Shown here: positions 9,462 to 18,392 of the stretch, one piece after another
Layout: each line of letters opens with the position of its first letter
Position numbering within the stretch: the stretch's first letter is position 1
NCBI GenBank assembly: GCA_016201065.1
Contig: JACQDL010000005.1
Coordinates: 51,980-115,979 of the forward strand
Direction: 5' to 3'
From: Actinomycetota bacterium
Lineage (GTDB): Bacteria; Actinomycetota; Actinomycetes; Mycobacteriales; JACQDL01
Length of the DNA stretch: 64,000 nucleotides
Translations under genes and position numbers: made by a program
Notes under the pieces: model-generated
Told to the model about the DNA's origin: nothing
The model's database searches: none
What the model saw: the letters and a program-made list of their open reading frames with translations, nothing else

Positions 9462-10058
9462 ATGGACGACAGCATGTCGACCACCAGGGCACTGCTCACA
9501 CGCGCCAGTGGCGGACAGCAAGAGGCGTGGAACGAGCTCGTTCGGCGGCACACCAACCTGCTGTGGTCGATCGCGCGGTCCTTCCGGCTCGACCAGGCCG
9601 ACGCGGCCGACGCCGTCCAGACGACGTGGTTGCGCCTGGTCGAGCACCTGGATCGGGTGCAGGACCCCGACCGGCTGGTGGGCTGGCTGGCCACCACGGT
9701 GCGCCGCGAATGCCTACGGATCAAGCGGATCCGCGACCGGGAACGCCCGCAGTCGTACGACGACCCCCCGTTCGAGATCCCCGACCCGGCCGAACCGCTC
9801 GACGCCAAGCTGCTCCGGGACGAGAGCTACGCGACGCTCTGGCATGCCTTCGCCGGGATGCCGGAGCACTGCCAACGCCTGCTCCGCGTGCTGATGAGCA
9901 GTCCGCCACCGAGCTATGACACGGTATCGGCCGCGCTCCAGATGCCGGTCGGCAGCATCGGACCGACCAGGAAACGGTGCCTGGCACGGCTCCGGTCACT
10001 GTTCGGTCGACACGACTGCCTGCCCAGCCAGGCGCCGACCGCGGAGAGAGAGTCATGA
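9462..10058 (+). CDS. ECF-type RNA polymerase sigma factor linked to the CHAT gene
   Basis: 198 residues. Sigma region 2 is visible (LVRRHTNLLWSIARSFRLDQADAADAVQTTWLRL) and a region 4 helix-turn-helix near the C-terminus (YDTVSAALQMPVGSIGPTRKRCLARLR). The ATG at 9462 has GAGGGGCG just upstream; the frame is open for a further 270 bp but that part overlaps the mqnE promoter region and is not family-like. The stop overlaps the next start (ATGA), so the two are translationally coupled. It probably directs transcription of the neighbouring small-protein / CHAT module; target promoters are unknown. Confidence 0.85.
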   Translation: MDDSMSTTRALLTRASGGQQEAWNELVRRHTNLLWSIARSFRLDQADAADAVQTTWLRLVEHLDRVQDPDRLVGWLATTVRRECLRIKRIRDRERPQSYDDPPFEIPDPAEPLDAKLLRDESYATLWHAFAGMPEHCQRLLRVLMSSPPPSYDTVSAALQMPVGSIGPTRKRCLARLRSLFGRHDCLPSQAPTAERES

Positions 10059-10516
10059 ACGACATCGACGACGAGGTCACCCTCGCGCAGCTGCGTGCCC
10101 TGGCCGAGGAGTTCGACCCGGTGCCGGAGCTGGTGCTGGAGACCGCGATGGCGGCGTTCACCCTGCGCAAGCTGGACGCGGAGCTGGTTGAGCTGATCGG
10201 CGACTCCTACGACCAGCCAGCCGAGTCGGTTGTCGTCCGCTCGACCGGCACCCTCGACGTCCGGATGCTGTCCTTCCGGGTCGGGCTGCTCAGCCTGGAG
10301 CTCCAGGTGACCGCGCGGGGTGCCCGGCGCAAGCTCGTCGCCCAGGTCGAGGGGGTCCGGCTCGTCAACGCGCGGATCGAGACCGGCGGATCCACCCGCG
10401 ACCTCGCCTACGACGACGGGGTGTTGGTCGCCGAGGACGTGCCAGCTGGACCGATCCGGTTCCGGTTGACGACCGACACGGGTGGATCGTTCCTGACCAG
10501 CTGGGTCCTGATCTAA
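10055..10516 (+). CDS. Hypothetical protein coupled to the sigma factor
   Basis: 153 residues, acidic, no membrane segment. N-terminal helical part (LAQLRALAEEFDPVPELVLETAMAAF) and a beta-rich C-terminal half (VRMLSFRVGLLSLELQVTARG ... GPIRFRL). I do not recognise a named domain; the second half could be a small beta-sandwich. It overlaps the sigma factor by 4 bp and precedes a strong hairpin terminator, so the pair forms a compact operon. Location suggests a partner of the sigma factor (for example an anti-sigma or sensor protein) or a substrate of the CHAT protease; that is inference only. Confidence 0.7.
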   Translation: MNDIDDEVTLAQLRALAEEFDPVPELVLETAMAAFTLRKLDAELVELIGDSYDQPAESVVVRSTGTLDVRMLSFRVGLLSLELQVTARGARRKLVAQVEGVRLVNARIETGGSTRDLAYDDGVLVAEDVPAGPIRFRLTTDTGGSFLTSWVLI

Positions 10517-10525
10517 CGCCGGCAG

Positions 10526-10566
10526 GCGACCGTGTGGGTGGGCCGGCGGCCCGCCCACACGGTCGC
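10526..10566. terminator. Bidirectional hairpin between convergent genes
   Basis: Two 18-nt arms (10526-10543 and 10549-10566) are complementary except for one G-U pair, with a 5-nt loop CGGCG. There is no T-run. It sits just past the stop of the plus-strand gene and before the end of the minus-strand gene at 10598, so it may serve both. Confidence 0.75.
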
Positions 10567-10597
10567 GACAGCGCGCTCCCCGTCAGCACGCTCCCCG

Positions 10598-10756
10598 TCA
10601 GCTCGGTGGGGCCTCGCCGGCCGTGGGGTCCGCCGGCTCGGTGGCCGGCGTCTCACTGTCGTCCTCGGGTTGGACCAGCTGCTCGGGCGTCGCTCCGGAC
10701 AACGTTGTCGCTGCCACGGTGGGTGGCTCGTCGTTCGGATGGTAGCGCGGTGGCAT
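10598..10756 (-). CDS. Small acidic hypothetical protein (52 aa)
   Basis: Start ATG at 10756 with a good GGAAGGGAACG ribosome-binding site. The product begins MPPRYHPNDEPPTVAATTLSG and is rich in Pro, Thr, Glu and Ala, with no membrane segment, so it is likely unstructured. An upstream ATG gives 69 aa but lacks a ribosome-binding site. It lies between the sigma operon and the LuxR gene of the CHAT module and could be a protease substrate or a peptide linked to it; this is speculative. Confidence 0.5.
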   Translation of the reverse strand: MPPRYHPNDEPPTVAATTLSGATPEQLVQPEDDSETPATEPADPTAGEAPPS

Positions 10757-10881
10757 GATCGTTCCCTTCCGTCGGGTGGACAGGCCGGCCTGGACTCTGT
10801 CGGACATCGATCTACCACACCGGGATCTGCCGGCCCGCCGTTTCGGCGCATTGCCGCCCGGCCGCGTGATGTCGAATGGGC

Positions 10882-11535
10882 TCAGATCAACCCTTGCCGG
10901 ACCGCGAAGGCAACGGCGTGCGTCCGGTTCCGCAGCTGGAACCGGGTCACCAGGTCATGGATGGCGTTCTTGATCGTCCGCTCGGAGTAGGCGAGCTGCC
11001 GAGCGATCTCCCGGGTGCTGCACCCGTCGGCGAGCAGCCGGAGCACGGTCAGCTCGCGCTGGGTCAGACCGCCGAACGTCAGACCGGCGGTGGGCACCGA
11101 CCGCGGCACACGGCCGCCGACCTGATGCAGCAGCCGGCCCAGCAGATCCGGCGGCAGGTGTCCGTCGCCGGTCGCCGCGGCCCGGATGGCGGTGAGGAGC
11201 CGCTCCGGGGTCGCCTCGCCCCGGCGTACGATCGCCGCGACACCCGCCTCCACCGCGGCCAACACCGCGCCCCCGTCGACGGCGGTGGCGACGAGCACCA
11301 CGCGGGTGGCCCCGCCGGCGGCGATCGTCCGGATCTGCTGGGCGACATCGGCGTCGACGGGATCTGCGACGACCACGACAACGTCGGCCGCGGAGGACCC
11401 GGAGGGAAGGACTTCGAGATCGTGGTAGCACCGGAGCTGGCTGGCGACTCCCGCTTCGGATACCGGGTCGCCGCCGCGCACCACGACACGGACCGGGCTG
11501 GCTGTCACCGGGCTGGCTGTCACCGGGCTGGTCAT
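10882..11535 (-). CDS. LuxR-family response-regulator-like transcription factor
   Basis: 217 residues. N-terminal receiver-like region (VRVVVRGGDPVSEAGV, VVVVADPVDADV, GVAAIVRRGEATPERLLTAI) and a C-terminal LuxR HTH (LTQRELTVLRLLADGCSTREIARQLAYSERTIKNAI). The receiver lacks a clear phosphoacceptor Asp at the usual place, so it may be an atypical receiver. ATG at 11535 chosen for its GAGGGG ribosome-binding site. A 15-bp repeat at its 5' end encodes TASPVTASPV. It is divergent from the CHAT gene with 95 bp between starts, so it is the natural candidate regulator of that gene. Confidence 0.82.
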   Translation of the reverse strand: MTSPVTASPVTASPVRVVVRGGDPVSEAGVASQLRCYHDLEVLPSGSSAADVVVVVADPVDADVAQQIRTIAAGGATRVVLVATAVDGGAVLAAVEAGVAAIVRRGEATPERLLTAIRAAATGDGHLPPDLLGRLLHQVGGRVPRSVPTAGLTFGGLTQRELTVLRLLADGCSTREIARQLAYSERTIKNAIHDLVTRFQLRNRTHAVAFAVRQGLI

Positions 11536-11630
11536 CTGCTGAGTCCCCTCGTCCACTACCTCGCTGGGGTAGAGAGCGGACCGCGGCGGCCACTGATACA
11601 CCCGCGGACCGGCGAGTCCGGATCCACCCG

Positions 11631-14330
11631 GTGACGGCGACCGAGCTGGCCGACGAGGCGCACCGGATGATCGGCGTGGCCCCCCGACGGGCCCTGCGCC
11701 TGGCCGACGACGCGATCCGGGCCGCGGGCGCCGCGAACGACCTGCCGACCCGGGCGCAGGCACTGCGGGCCCGCGGCCGCGCCCACCGCGAGCTGGGCGA
11801 CCTGGACCGGGCGCTCAGCGAGCTCCGCCAGTCGGTGCGGGTAGCGGAGTCCGCCCGGTCCACCGCGGTCGCCTCGCAGGCCCGGATGAGCCTCGCCTAC
11901 GTGCTGCTCGAACGGGGCCACACCACCCGAGCGCTGCGGTCGGCCGAGCAGGCGGTCCACGGGCTGCGGGGGACGGCGGCGGCCCACGCCCTGATGCAGC
12001 AGGGCCTGCTCTACCAGCGCTGCGGGCGCGCCACCGAGGCGCTGGACTGCTATCGCCGGGCCTTGCCGGTGCTGCGCCGGGCCGGCGACCGGCTGCACGA
12101 GGCGAAGGCGTACAACAACCGTGGCCTGCTCCAGCTCTACCGGGGTCGGTTGGCGGAGGCCGAGACCGACATCCGCCGGGCGGCCGCCCTCTACACCGAG
12201 CTCGGCCAGGAGCTGCTGGCCGCCGATGCGGAGTGGAACCTCGGCTTCGTGGCCGGGCGCCAGGGCGACGTCCCCGGCGCGTTGCGGCTCTTCGACACCT
12301 GCGAGACGGCCTACCGCGACGCCGGCGTCCCAGCCCCGGAACTGCTGGTGACCCGGGCCGAGCTGCTGCTGTCGGTCGGGCTGCGCCGCGAGGCGCGGCA
12401 CACCGTCGAGCAGGCGATGACCGAGCTGGCCCACGCCGGCATGCCGGTCATGCTCGCCGAAGCGCTGCTGCTCTCGGCTCAGGCAGCGCTCGCCGATGGC
12501 GACACCGGTGCCGCCGCCGACCACGCCGCGCGGGCCGTCCGGTTGTTCACCCGGCAACACCGGCCCGGCTGGACGGCGCTGGCCCGATACGTCGGCCTCC
12601 GCGCCGAGGAGCGCGACGGACGGATGACACCGAGCCTGCGCCAGCGCTCCCTGCGCAGTGCGCGGGAGCTGGCCGCACTCGGCTGGCGGGCGCAGGAGCT
12701 GGACGCCCGGGTCATCGCGGCCAGGGTGGCGCTGGAACGCGGCGCGCTCGGCACGGCCCGCCGGGAGCTCGCCGCCGCCGGTCGCGCCCGCCGCTCAGGC
12801 CCGCTGGAGCTCCGCATGCGGGCCTGGTACGCGCAGGCACTCCTCCGCCTCGCCGAGCAGGACCGGATCGGTGCGGGACGGGCGCTCACCGCCGGGATCC
12901 GAGTGCTCGACGAGCACCGCGCCATGGTCGGGGTGACCGAGCTGCGGATGCACATGGCCGGCCACGGCCAGGAGCTCACCGAGCTCGGGCTGCTGCTCGC
13001 CCGCGAGTCAGGCTCCGCGCAGCGGATGCTGGCCTGGGCGGAGCGAGGCCGCGCCCGAGGGCTATGGCCACACCCCATCCGGCCGCCCCAGGATCCGACC
13101 CTGGCGGCGCTGCTCGCCGAGCTGCGCCAGGTCACCAGTGAGCTGGAGGCCTCGATGCTCGGTGGTTCCGGGGTCACCGGGGTCACCGGGGTCACCGGCG
13201 GCTCCGCGGATGCCTCGGCCAGGACCCGGCCCGGACGGGCCCGGATGGCGGCCCGCCGAGTCGCGCTGGAGGACCAGGTACGCCGACGGGCCCGCGGCGC
13301 GGGGGCTGGCCTGTACGGCGCACCCCCGACACCGCCCCGGCTGGCCGAGCTGCAGCAGGTCCTGCGGGAACGGGTCCTGGTGGAGATCGTCAGCTCCGCC
13401 GGTGCGTTGCACGCCGTGACCGTCCGCGACGGGATCGCCCGACTCCGCCGGCTCGGCGATCCCCGCACGGTGGCCCGGCTGACCGAGTCCCTGCTCTTCG
13501 CCCTGCGTCGGCTCGCCGTCGGCCACGGTGGTACCGCCGCGCGGTCGGCCACCTGGGCGGTGGCCGACCGGACCGCTACCCGGCTCTCCGCCGAGCTGCT
13601 CCGGCCGGTCGCGGACCTCGTCGGGGACCGGCCGCTGGTACTCGTCCCCCCGGCCGAGCTACAGGCTCTCCCGTGGTCGATGCTGCCCGACTGCCGGGAT
13701 CGTGCGGTCACGGTGGCTCCCTCGGCCGCGATCTGGCTGCGCGCCTCGACGGCGGGCCCGCAGCCACGCGACGACCGGGGTCGGGTGCTCCTGGTCGCCG
13801 GGCCTGGTCTACCGGGGGCCGAGGCGGAGATCGCCGACCTCGCCGCGGCCTACGGCGAGGCGCTCGGCCTGACCGGCCGGCGGGCGACGGTGGCCAACAC
13901 GCTGGTGGGGCTGGACGGTGCGGCGATCGGGCACATCGCCGCGCACGGCCGAGTACGCAGCGACAACCCGCTGTTCTCCGCGCTCGACCTGGCCGACGGC
14001 CCGCTGACGGTGTACGACCTGGAACGGCTGTCCCAGCCGCCGGAGCTGGTCCTGCTGCCGGCATGCCAGTCCGGTATCGGCCAGGCGCTGGCCGGGGACG
14101 AGCTGATGGGGTGGACCGCGGCGCTCTTCGCGCTGGGCACCCGAACCGTCGTCGCCACCGTGATCCCGGTGCCGGACCAGACGACTCGCCGGCTGATGGT
14201 CGCCCTGCACGAACGCCTGCGCGGCGGGTCGAGCCCGGCGGCCGCGTTGCAGCTGGCCAGGACCGCGGTGAGCGACGATCCCGCCGAGCGGGCCACCGCG
14301 GCCGCCTTCGTGTGCTTCGGTGCGGGCTGA
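11631..14330 (+). CDS. TPR-CHAT caspase-like protease
   Basis: 899 residues. About residues 1-450 form TPR-type helical repeats (LPTRAQALRARGRAHRELGDL, KAYNNRGLLQLYRGRLAEAE). A linker carries an in-frame VTGVTGVTG repeat at about 13170-13198. The C-terminal CHAT domain keeps the catalytic pair: His ~772 in HIAAHG and Cys ~812 in LLPACQSG, followed by AGDELMGW and ALGTRTVVAT. CHAT proteases are separase/caspase relatives, several of which act in bacterial immunity. The GTG start at 11631 has only a weak ribosome-binding site. Neighbouring sigma and LuxR genes suggest inducible expression. Confidence 0.9.
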   Translation: MTATELADEAHRMIGVAPRRALRLADDAIRAAGAANDLPTRAQALRARGRAHRELGDLDRALSELRQSVRVAESARSTAVASQARMSLAYVLLERGHTTRALRSAEQAVHGLRGTAAAHALMQQGLLYQRCGRATEALDCYRRALPVLRRAGDRLHEAKAYNNRGLLQLYRGRLAEAETDIRRAAALYTELGQELLAADAEWNLGFVAGRQGDVPGALRLFDTCETAYRDAGVPAPELLVTRAELLLSVGLRREARHTVEQAMTELAHAGMPVMLAEALLLSAQAALADGDTGAAADHAARAVRLFTRQHRPGWTALARYVGLRAEERDGRMTPSLRQRSLRSARELAALGWRAQELDARVIAARVALERGALGTARRELAAAGRARRSGPLELRMRAWYAQALLRLAEQDRIGAGRALTAGIRVLDEHRAMVGVTELRMHMAGHGQELTELGLLLARESGSAQRMLAWAERGRARGLWPHPIRPPQDPTLAALLAELRQVTSELEASMLGGSGVTGVTGVTGGSADASARTRPGRARMAARRVALEDQVRRRARGAGAGLYGAPPTPPRLAELQQVLRERVLVEIVSSAGALHAVTVRDGIARLRRLGDPRTVARLTESLLFALRRLAVGHGGTAARSATWAVADRTATRLSAELLRPVADLVGDRPLVLVPPAELQALPWSMLPDCRDRAVTVAPSAAIWLRASTAGPQPRDDRGRVLLVAGPGLPGAEAEIADLAAAYGEALGLTGRRATVANTLVGLDGAAIGHIAAHGRVRSDNPLFSALDLADGPLTVYDLERLSQPPELVLLPACQSGIGQALAGDELMGWTAALFALGTRTVVATVIPVPDQTTRRLMVALHERLRGGSSPAAALQLARTAVSDDPAERATAAAFVCFGAG

Positions 14331-14783
14331 CCTGCCGGGGGCCCGGGCGAGCCGCTCCACACCTCAAGTCGGCCCGCCCGGAGCCCGGCCCGGACCCGAG
14401 GGATACCCCCAGGTCCCGTTTCCCCCCGAGTTGACCGAGCCGGCCGACGGCCCCTCCGCAGCCCCACGCGGCGCCGGCACGACCCAGTCGGGGTGAGGAG
14501 TGCGCCGCCGGATGCCTGATACATCACGGAGCGCACGTTCCCCCGAATGGGGTACGACCGGCGTCGGCGGCACACCACCCGGGTGGAACCGTACGTCCCC
14601 TATGAGGTAAGTGGTCGATTGGCAGCCCAACAGGACCAATGACGACCGGTTGGCATGGTCTTGTGCGATTTTCAAGACACCGACCCGAGGGTAGTGCTCT
14701 ACTCGACACACCGGACGCGCCACCGTGACCCGACGTGCCCGGTATGTTGCGTTTGGTAATTCCATTGATGAGGGGGGGACACG
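14331..14783. promoter_or_regulatory. Long non-coding region upstream of bldC
   Basis: About 450 bp without a credible gene. The first half is very GC-rich. The part nearest bldC (about 14600-14760) is richer in A and T (GATTTTCAAGAC, GTTTGGTAATTCC) and probably contains the bldC promoter. A strong GAGGGGGGG ribosome-binding site lies 8 bp before the bldC ATG. No specific -10/-35 pair can be assigned with confidence. Confidence 0.45.
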
Positions 14784-14993
14784 ATGGACCCACGCGAGCG
14801 CCTGCTCACACCGGGCGAGGTGGCTGCGCTCTTTCGTGTTGATCCGAAGACGGTGACACGGTGGGCCGCGGCCGGTCGAATCCACAGCATCAGGACGCCG
14901 GGGGGACACCGCCGCTTCCTTGAGTCCGAGGTGCGCGCCCTGCTCCAGGAACTGTCTGGGGAGAGCCGCGAAACCGGCGCGCACCACGGCTGA
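14784..14993 (+). CDS. bldC: Developmental regulator BldC (MerR-like)
   Basis: 69 residues, a single winged-helix MerR-type DNA-binding domain: LLTPGEVAALFRVDPKTVTRWAAAG then IRTPGGHRRF. Length and sequence match Streptomyces BldC, which binds direct repeats cooperatively and holds back sporulation during vegetative growth. Its presence, together with bldN at 33.7 kb, points to a differentiating actinomycete. It stands alone, followed by the convergent ubiX gene. Confidence 0.93.
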   Translation: MDPRERLLTPGEVAALFRVDPKTVTRWAAAGRIHSIRTPGGHRRFLESEVRALLQELSGESRETGAHHG

Positions 14994-15017
14994 GATCGAC
15001 CGACGGCGAGCAAGCGG

Positions 15018-15665
15018 TTAGGTATCGGTCGGCCGGGCGCTGCCCAGTCGACCGGACCACCGGCTCATCAGATCGTGCGGGACCCCCAACACGTCGAGCA
15101 CCTTCGCGGCGACGAAGTCGACCAGCTGCTGCACGTCGGTGGCGCCGGCGTAGAAGCCGGGGTTCGCCGGCAGGATCGTGGCGCCGGCGTCGTGCAGGGC
15201 GAGCAGGTTCACCAGTGTGCCCCGGGAGAGTGGGGTTTCCCGGTGTACGACCACGAGCGGCCGCCGTTCCTTCAGGGCCACCTCGGCGGAGCGCTGCAGC
15301 AGGTCCTTGGACAGGCCCACGGCGACCCCCGCCACGGCACCGGTGCTCGCCGGAGCGAGCACCATGCCACGCGCCGGATAGGAGCCGCTGGACGGACCCG
15401 CCGCGAGATCGCCCGCGCGCCAGTAGGCGATGTCGTCACCGGCCAGCTCCCGGCCGAGCCACCCGGACAGATCCTCGGCCCAGTGCGCGTCGCGGAACGC
15501 GATCCCGGTCTCGTCGAGGATCGTCAACCGGGCGGCGCGGGACACCACGAGGTCCACCGGCAACCCGGCATCCAGCAGGGCACGCAGGATGGTCCGCGGG
15601 TACGGCGTGCCCGACGCACCCGAGACCCCGACCAGCCACGGCCGTCTGCCCTGCGCTCCGGTCAT
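15018..15665 (-). CDS. ubiX: Flavin prenyltransferase UbiX (MqnM-type)
   Basis: 215 residues. Rossmann-like flavoprotein with GVSGASGTPY at the N-terminus, APASTGAVAGVAVGLSKDLLQRSAEV (the family SxGT/SDxLxR region) and RRPLVVVHRETPL. It makes prenylated FMN, the cofactor of the UbiD-type decarboxylase encoded at 16621. The gene order ubiD-mqnP-ubiX and the presence of mqnE place it in futalosine-route menaquinone synthesis. Last gene of the minus-strand operon. Confidence 0.9.
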   Translation of the reverse strand: MTGAQGRRPWLVGVSGASGTPYPRTILRALLDAGLPVDLVVSRAARLTILDETGIAFRDAHWAEDLSGWLGRELAGDDIAYWRAGDLAAGPSSGSYPARGMVLAPASTGAVAGVAVGLSKDLLQRSAEVALKERRPLVVVHRETPLSRGTLVNLLALHDAGATILPANPGFYAGATDVQQLVDFVAAKVLDVLGVPHDLMSRWSGRLGSARPTDT

Positions 15666-15730
15666 TCACCCACTCCCTCGGGTACCCGCCCGCCCAGCTG
15701 CTGTGACGGGAGCCGCGCCGACGGCCGTGC

Positions 15731-16624
15731 TCAGCGCAACCCCTGCAGCAGCACCAGATCGACCACCGCGAAGCCGAACAGCAGCAACCCGATCACCCCG
15801 TTGGCCGTGAAGAAGGCCCGGTTGACCCGGGACAGATCGCCGGGCCGGACGATGATGTGCTCATAGCCGAGCACCACGGCGGTGAGCCCGACCCCCAGGT
15901 ACCACGCCCAGTGGTAGCCGGTGAGCGCACCGAAGAGCCCGTACAGCACGACCGTGGCGACGTGCGCCCAGGTCGAGGCCCGCAGCGACACCGCAACCCC
16001 GAACCGCACCGGCACCGAGCGGACCCCGATCCGGCGATCCACCTCGACGTCCTGGCAGGCGTAGATCAGGTCAAAGCCGCCGATCCAGGTGCCGACGGCC
16101 AGCCCGAGCACGACGGCCGGCCACGACCAGTTCCCGGTCACCCCGAGCCACGCGCCGACCGGGGCGATCGCCTGAGCCAGGCCCAGGAAGGCCTGCGGGA
16201 CGTCGGTGAACCGCTTGGCGTAGGAGTAGAGGATCAGGAAGAACAGCGCGATGGGCGCCAGCGCCAGGCTCAGCCGGTTCAGGGCGGCGCAGCTGAGCAG
16301 GAAGATCGCGAGCGCGACGACCAGCCCGGCCCGCGCGGCACGCACCGACAGCACGCCGGTGACCAGCTCGCGGCCGGCCGTACGCGGGTTCTGGGCGTCG
16401 ACGCGCCGGTCGATGATCCGGTTGGCCGCCATCGCGACGGTCCGGGCGGCGACCATCGCGATCGTGATCAGGGCCAGCGTGCCCCATGCCACGCGCGGCC
16501 GCATCGCAGTGAGCGCCGCGATATAGGCGAACGGCAACGCGAACACCGAATGTTCGATCATCACCAGGCGGAGGAAGGCCCGCACCGCCCCGGGCCGGGT
16601 GTCCGGCGCGGCGAGGCCGGTCAC
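15731..16624 (-). CDS. mqnP: Menaquinone prenyltransferase, UbiA family
   Basis: 297 residues, about eight or nine membrane helices. Both Asp-rich motifs of UbiA enzymes are present: NRIIDRRVDAQNPRT and YACQDVEVDRR. The GTG start at 16624 overlaps the ubiD stop (GTGA) and gives the natural N-terminus VTGLAAPDTRPGAVRAFLRL; the frame is open further upstream inside ubiD but not coding there. It attaches the polyprenyl chain to the 1,4-dihydroxy-6-naphthoate precursor in the membrane. Functional link to ubiD and ubiX is strong. Confidence 0.9.
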   Translation of the reverse strand: MTGLAAPDTRPGAVRAFLRLVMIEHSVFALPFAYIAALTAMRPRVAWGTLALITIAMVAARTVAMAANRIIDRRVDAQNPRTAGRELVTGVLSVRAARAGLVVALAIFLLSCAALNRLSLALAPIALFFLILYSYAKRFTDVPQAFLGLAQAIAPVGAWLGVTGNWSWPAVVLGLAVGTWIGGFDLIYACQDVEVDRRIGVRSVPVRFGVAVSLRASTWAHVATVVLYGLFGALTGYHWAWYLGVGLTAVVLGYEHIIVRPGDLSRVNRAFFTANGVIGLLLFGFAVVDLVLLQGLR

Positions 16625-18084
16625 AGGCCGTACTCCGACCAGCGGCGGTCCACCCGCGCCACCACCTCGGGCGACATCCGGGCGATGTCCGGCCACCCGC
16701 CGGATCGGGTGTACCCCTCCGACGGCAGCTTTCGGGTCGCGTCGATGCCCGCCTTGCCGCCCCAGAACTGCTGGTACGACGCGTGGTCGAGGTGGTCCAC
16801 CGGACCCTGGGTGAGGAGCAGGTCGTGGTCGTAGTCGACGTTGCCGAACGCCCGCCAGGCGACCTCGGCGTAGTCGTGCACGTCGCAGTCCTCGTCCACG
16901 ACAACGATCAGCTTGGTCAGGGACAGCATCATGGTGCCCCAGATCGCATGCATGACCTTCTGCGCATGCTTCGGGAACCGCTTGTCGATGGAGACGATCA
17001 GGCAGTTGTGGAACACCCCGGCGGCCGGGAAGTCCAAGTCCAGCAGGTCCGGGACGACCATCCGGAGCAGCGGCAGGAAGATCCGCTCGGTGGCCTTGCC
17101 GAGCCACACGTCCTCCTGCGGAGGCGGCCCGCACACCACGGTCTGGTAGATCGGGTCCCGCTGCATCGTCATGCACTCGACATGCAGCACCGGGAACGGC
17201 TCCACCGGCGTGTAGAAGCCGGTGTGGTCACCGAAGGGACCCTCCGGGGCGCGCTCCCCCGGTTCCAGCCACCCCTCCAGCACGACGTGCGCGCCCGCCG
17301 GTACCTGGAGTGGCACCGTGCGGCAGTCGACCAGCTCCACCCGCTCCCGCCGGATGAACCCGGCGAAGAGGTACTCGTCGACGTCCGGCGGCAGCGGCGC
17401 CTGCGCGGCGTAGGTGATCACCGGATCCGGGCTGAACGCGATCGCGACCGGCAACCGCTCTCCCCGCCGCTCGGCCACGGCGTGGTGCGCGGTGGAGTCC
17501 TTGTGGATCTGCCAGTGCATGCCGACGGTCCGGGCGTCGAATCGCTGCAGGCGGTACATCCCGAGGTTGCGCTGGCCGGTTTCGGGATGGCGGGTGTGGG
17601 TCAACCCGAAGTTGAGGAAGGCACCGCCGTCGTCCGGCCAGGAGTGCACGGCCGGCAGCCGGTAGAGGTCGACCTCGGCACCCTGGTAGACCACCTCCTG
17701 GCAGGGCGCGGTCCTGACCTTCTTCGGTGGCACCCCGCGCAGCTCACCGAGCTTGCCCAGGGCATCCCGCAACCCGCTCCAACCGGCCGGCAGCTCCGGC
17801 TTGAGCAGGCGGGCGATCCGCTCCCCGATCTCGTCCAGACGGACGACACCCAGCGCGGCGGCCATCCGGCGCTCGGTGCCGAAGGCGTTGATCAGCAACG
17901 GCATCTGCCCCACCGATGGACGCTCGAACAGCAACGCCGGGCCGGACCTGGCGATGACCCGCTGAACGATCTCGGTCAGCTCCAGGTAGGGGTCGACCGT
18001 GCTGCGCACCCTGGCCAGGTCCCCGGTGCGTTCCAGCAGGTCGACGAACTCACGAAGGTCTGTGTACGGGAATCCGGCGGGCAT
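16621..18084 (-). CDS. ubiD: UbiD-family decarboxylase (MqnL-type)
   Basis: 487 residues. UbiD hallmarks: FPYTDLREFVDLLERTGDLARV at the N-terminus, YRLQRFDARTVGMHWQIHKDS (prenyl-FMN and metal binding), the GPFGDHTGFYTP active-site loop with PEGPFGDHTG, and the KRFPKHAQKVMHAIWG segment. It uses the prenylated FMN made by UbiX to decarboxylate the prenylated naphthoate in menaquinone synthesis. First gene of the ubiD-mqnP-ubiX operon; its stop overlaps the mqnP start. Confidence 0.92.
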   Translation of the reverse strand: MPAGFPYTDLREFVDLLERTGDLARVRSTVDPYLELTEIVQRVIARSGPALLFERPSVGQMPLLINAFGTERRMAAALGVVRLDEIGERIARLLKPELPAGWSGLRDALGKLGELRGVPPKKVRTAPCQEVVYQGAEVDLYRLPAVHSWPDDGGAFLNFGLTHTRHPETGQRNLGMYRLQRFDARTVGMHWQIHKDSTAHHAVAERRGERLPVAIAFSPDPVITYAAQAPLPPDVDEYLFAGFIRRERVELVDCRTVPLQVPAGAHVVLEGWLEPGERAPEGPFGDHTGFYTPVEPFPVLHVECMTMQRDPIYQTVVCGPPPQEDVWLGKATERIFLPLLRMVVPDLLDLDFPAAGVFHNCLIVSIDKRFPKHAQKVMHAIWGTMMLSLTKLIVVVDEDCDVHDYAEVAWRAFGNVDYDHDLLLTQGPVDHLDHASYQQFWGGKAGIDATRKLPSEGYTRSGGWPDIARMSPEVVARVDRRWSEYGL

Positions 18085-18172
18085 CTGGCCAGTATCCCCG
18101 GCCGCTCCGGGGCCGCTCGCTCCCCCCGCCGGCCTGAGCGCGTTAGGCTGGTCGGATCAGGGGGTGGCCAGA

Positions 18173-18373
18173 GTGCCTATCGTGCTCACCGTAGTCGCCA
18201 TGGTGCTGCTGTTTCTCCTGCTGCGCGCGCTCCGTTCGCCCACAGCGCCCGGCGCGCCCGGCCGGACCCGGGTTCGCCGGCAGCAACGGACCGTGGCACC
18301 GGACGACGACCCGGAGTTCCTGCGAGAGCTGGGCCGGCAGACCCGCCGCCGGCAGCGTGACGAGGACGGCTAG
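18173..18373 (+). CDS. Small single-pass membrane protein (66 aa)
   Basis: GTG start at 18173 with AGGGGG 10-12 bp upstream. One hydrophobic segment (IVLTVVAMVLLFLLLRAL) followed by a basic, proline-rich cytoplasmic tail ending RRRQRDEDG. No family recognised. It is divergent from ubiD (gap 88 bp) and convergent with the PEBP gene. Confidence 0.6.
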   Translation: MPIVLTVVAMVLLFLLLRALRSPTAPGAPGRTRVRRQQRTVAPDDDPEFLRELGRQTRRRQRDEDG

Positions 18374-18392
18374 CCGGCGGCGACCCCAGCGG

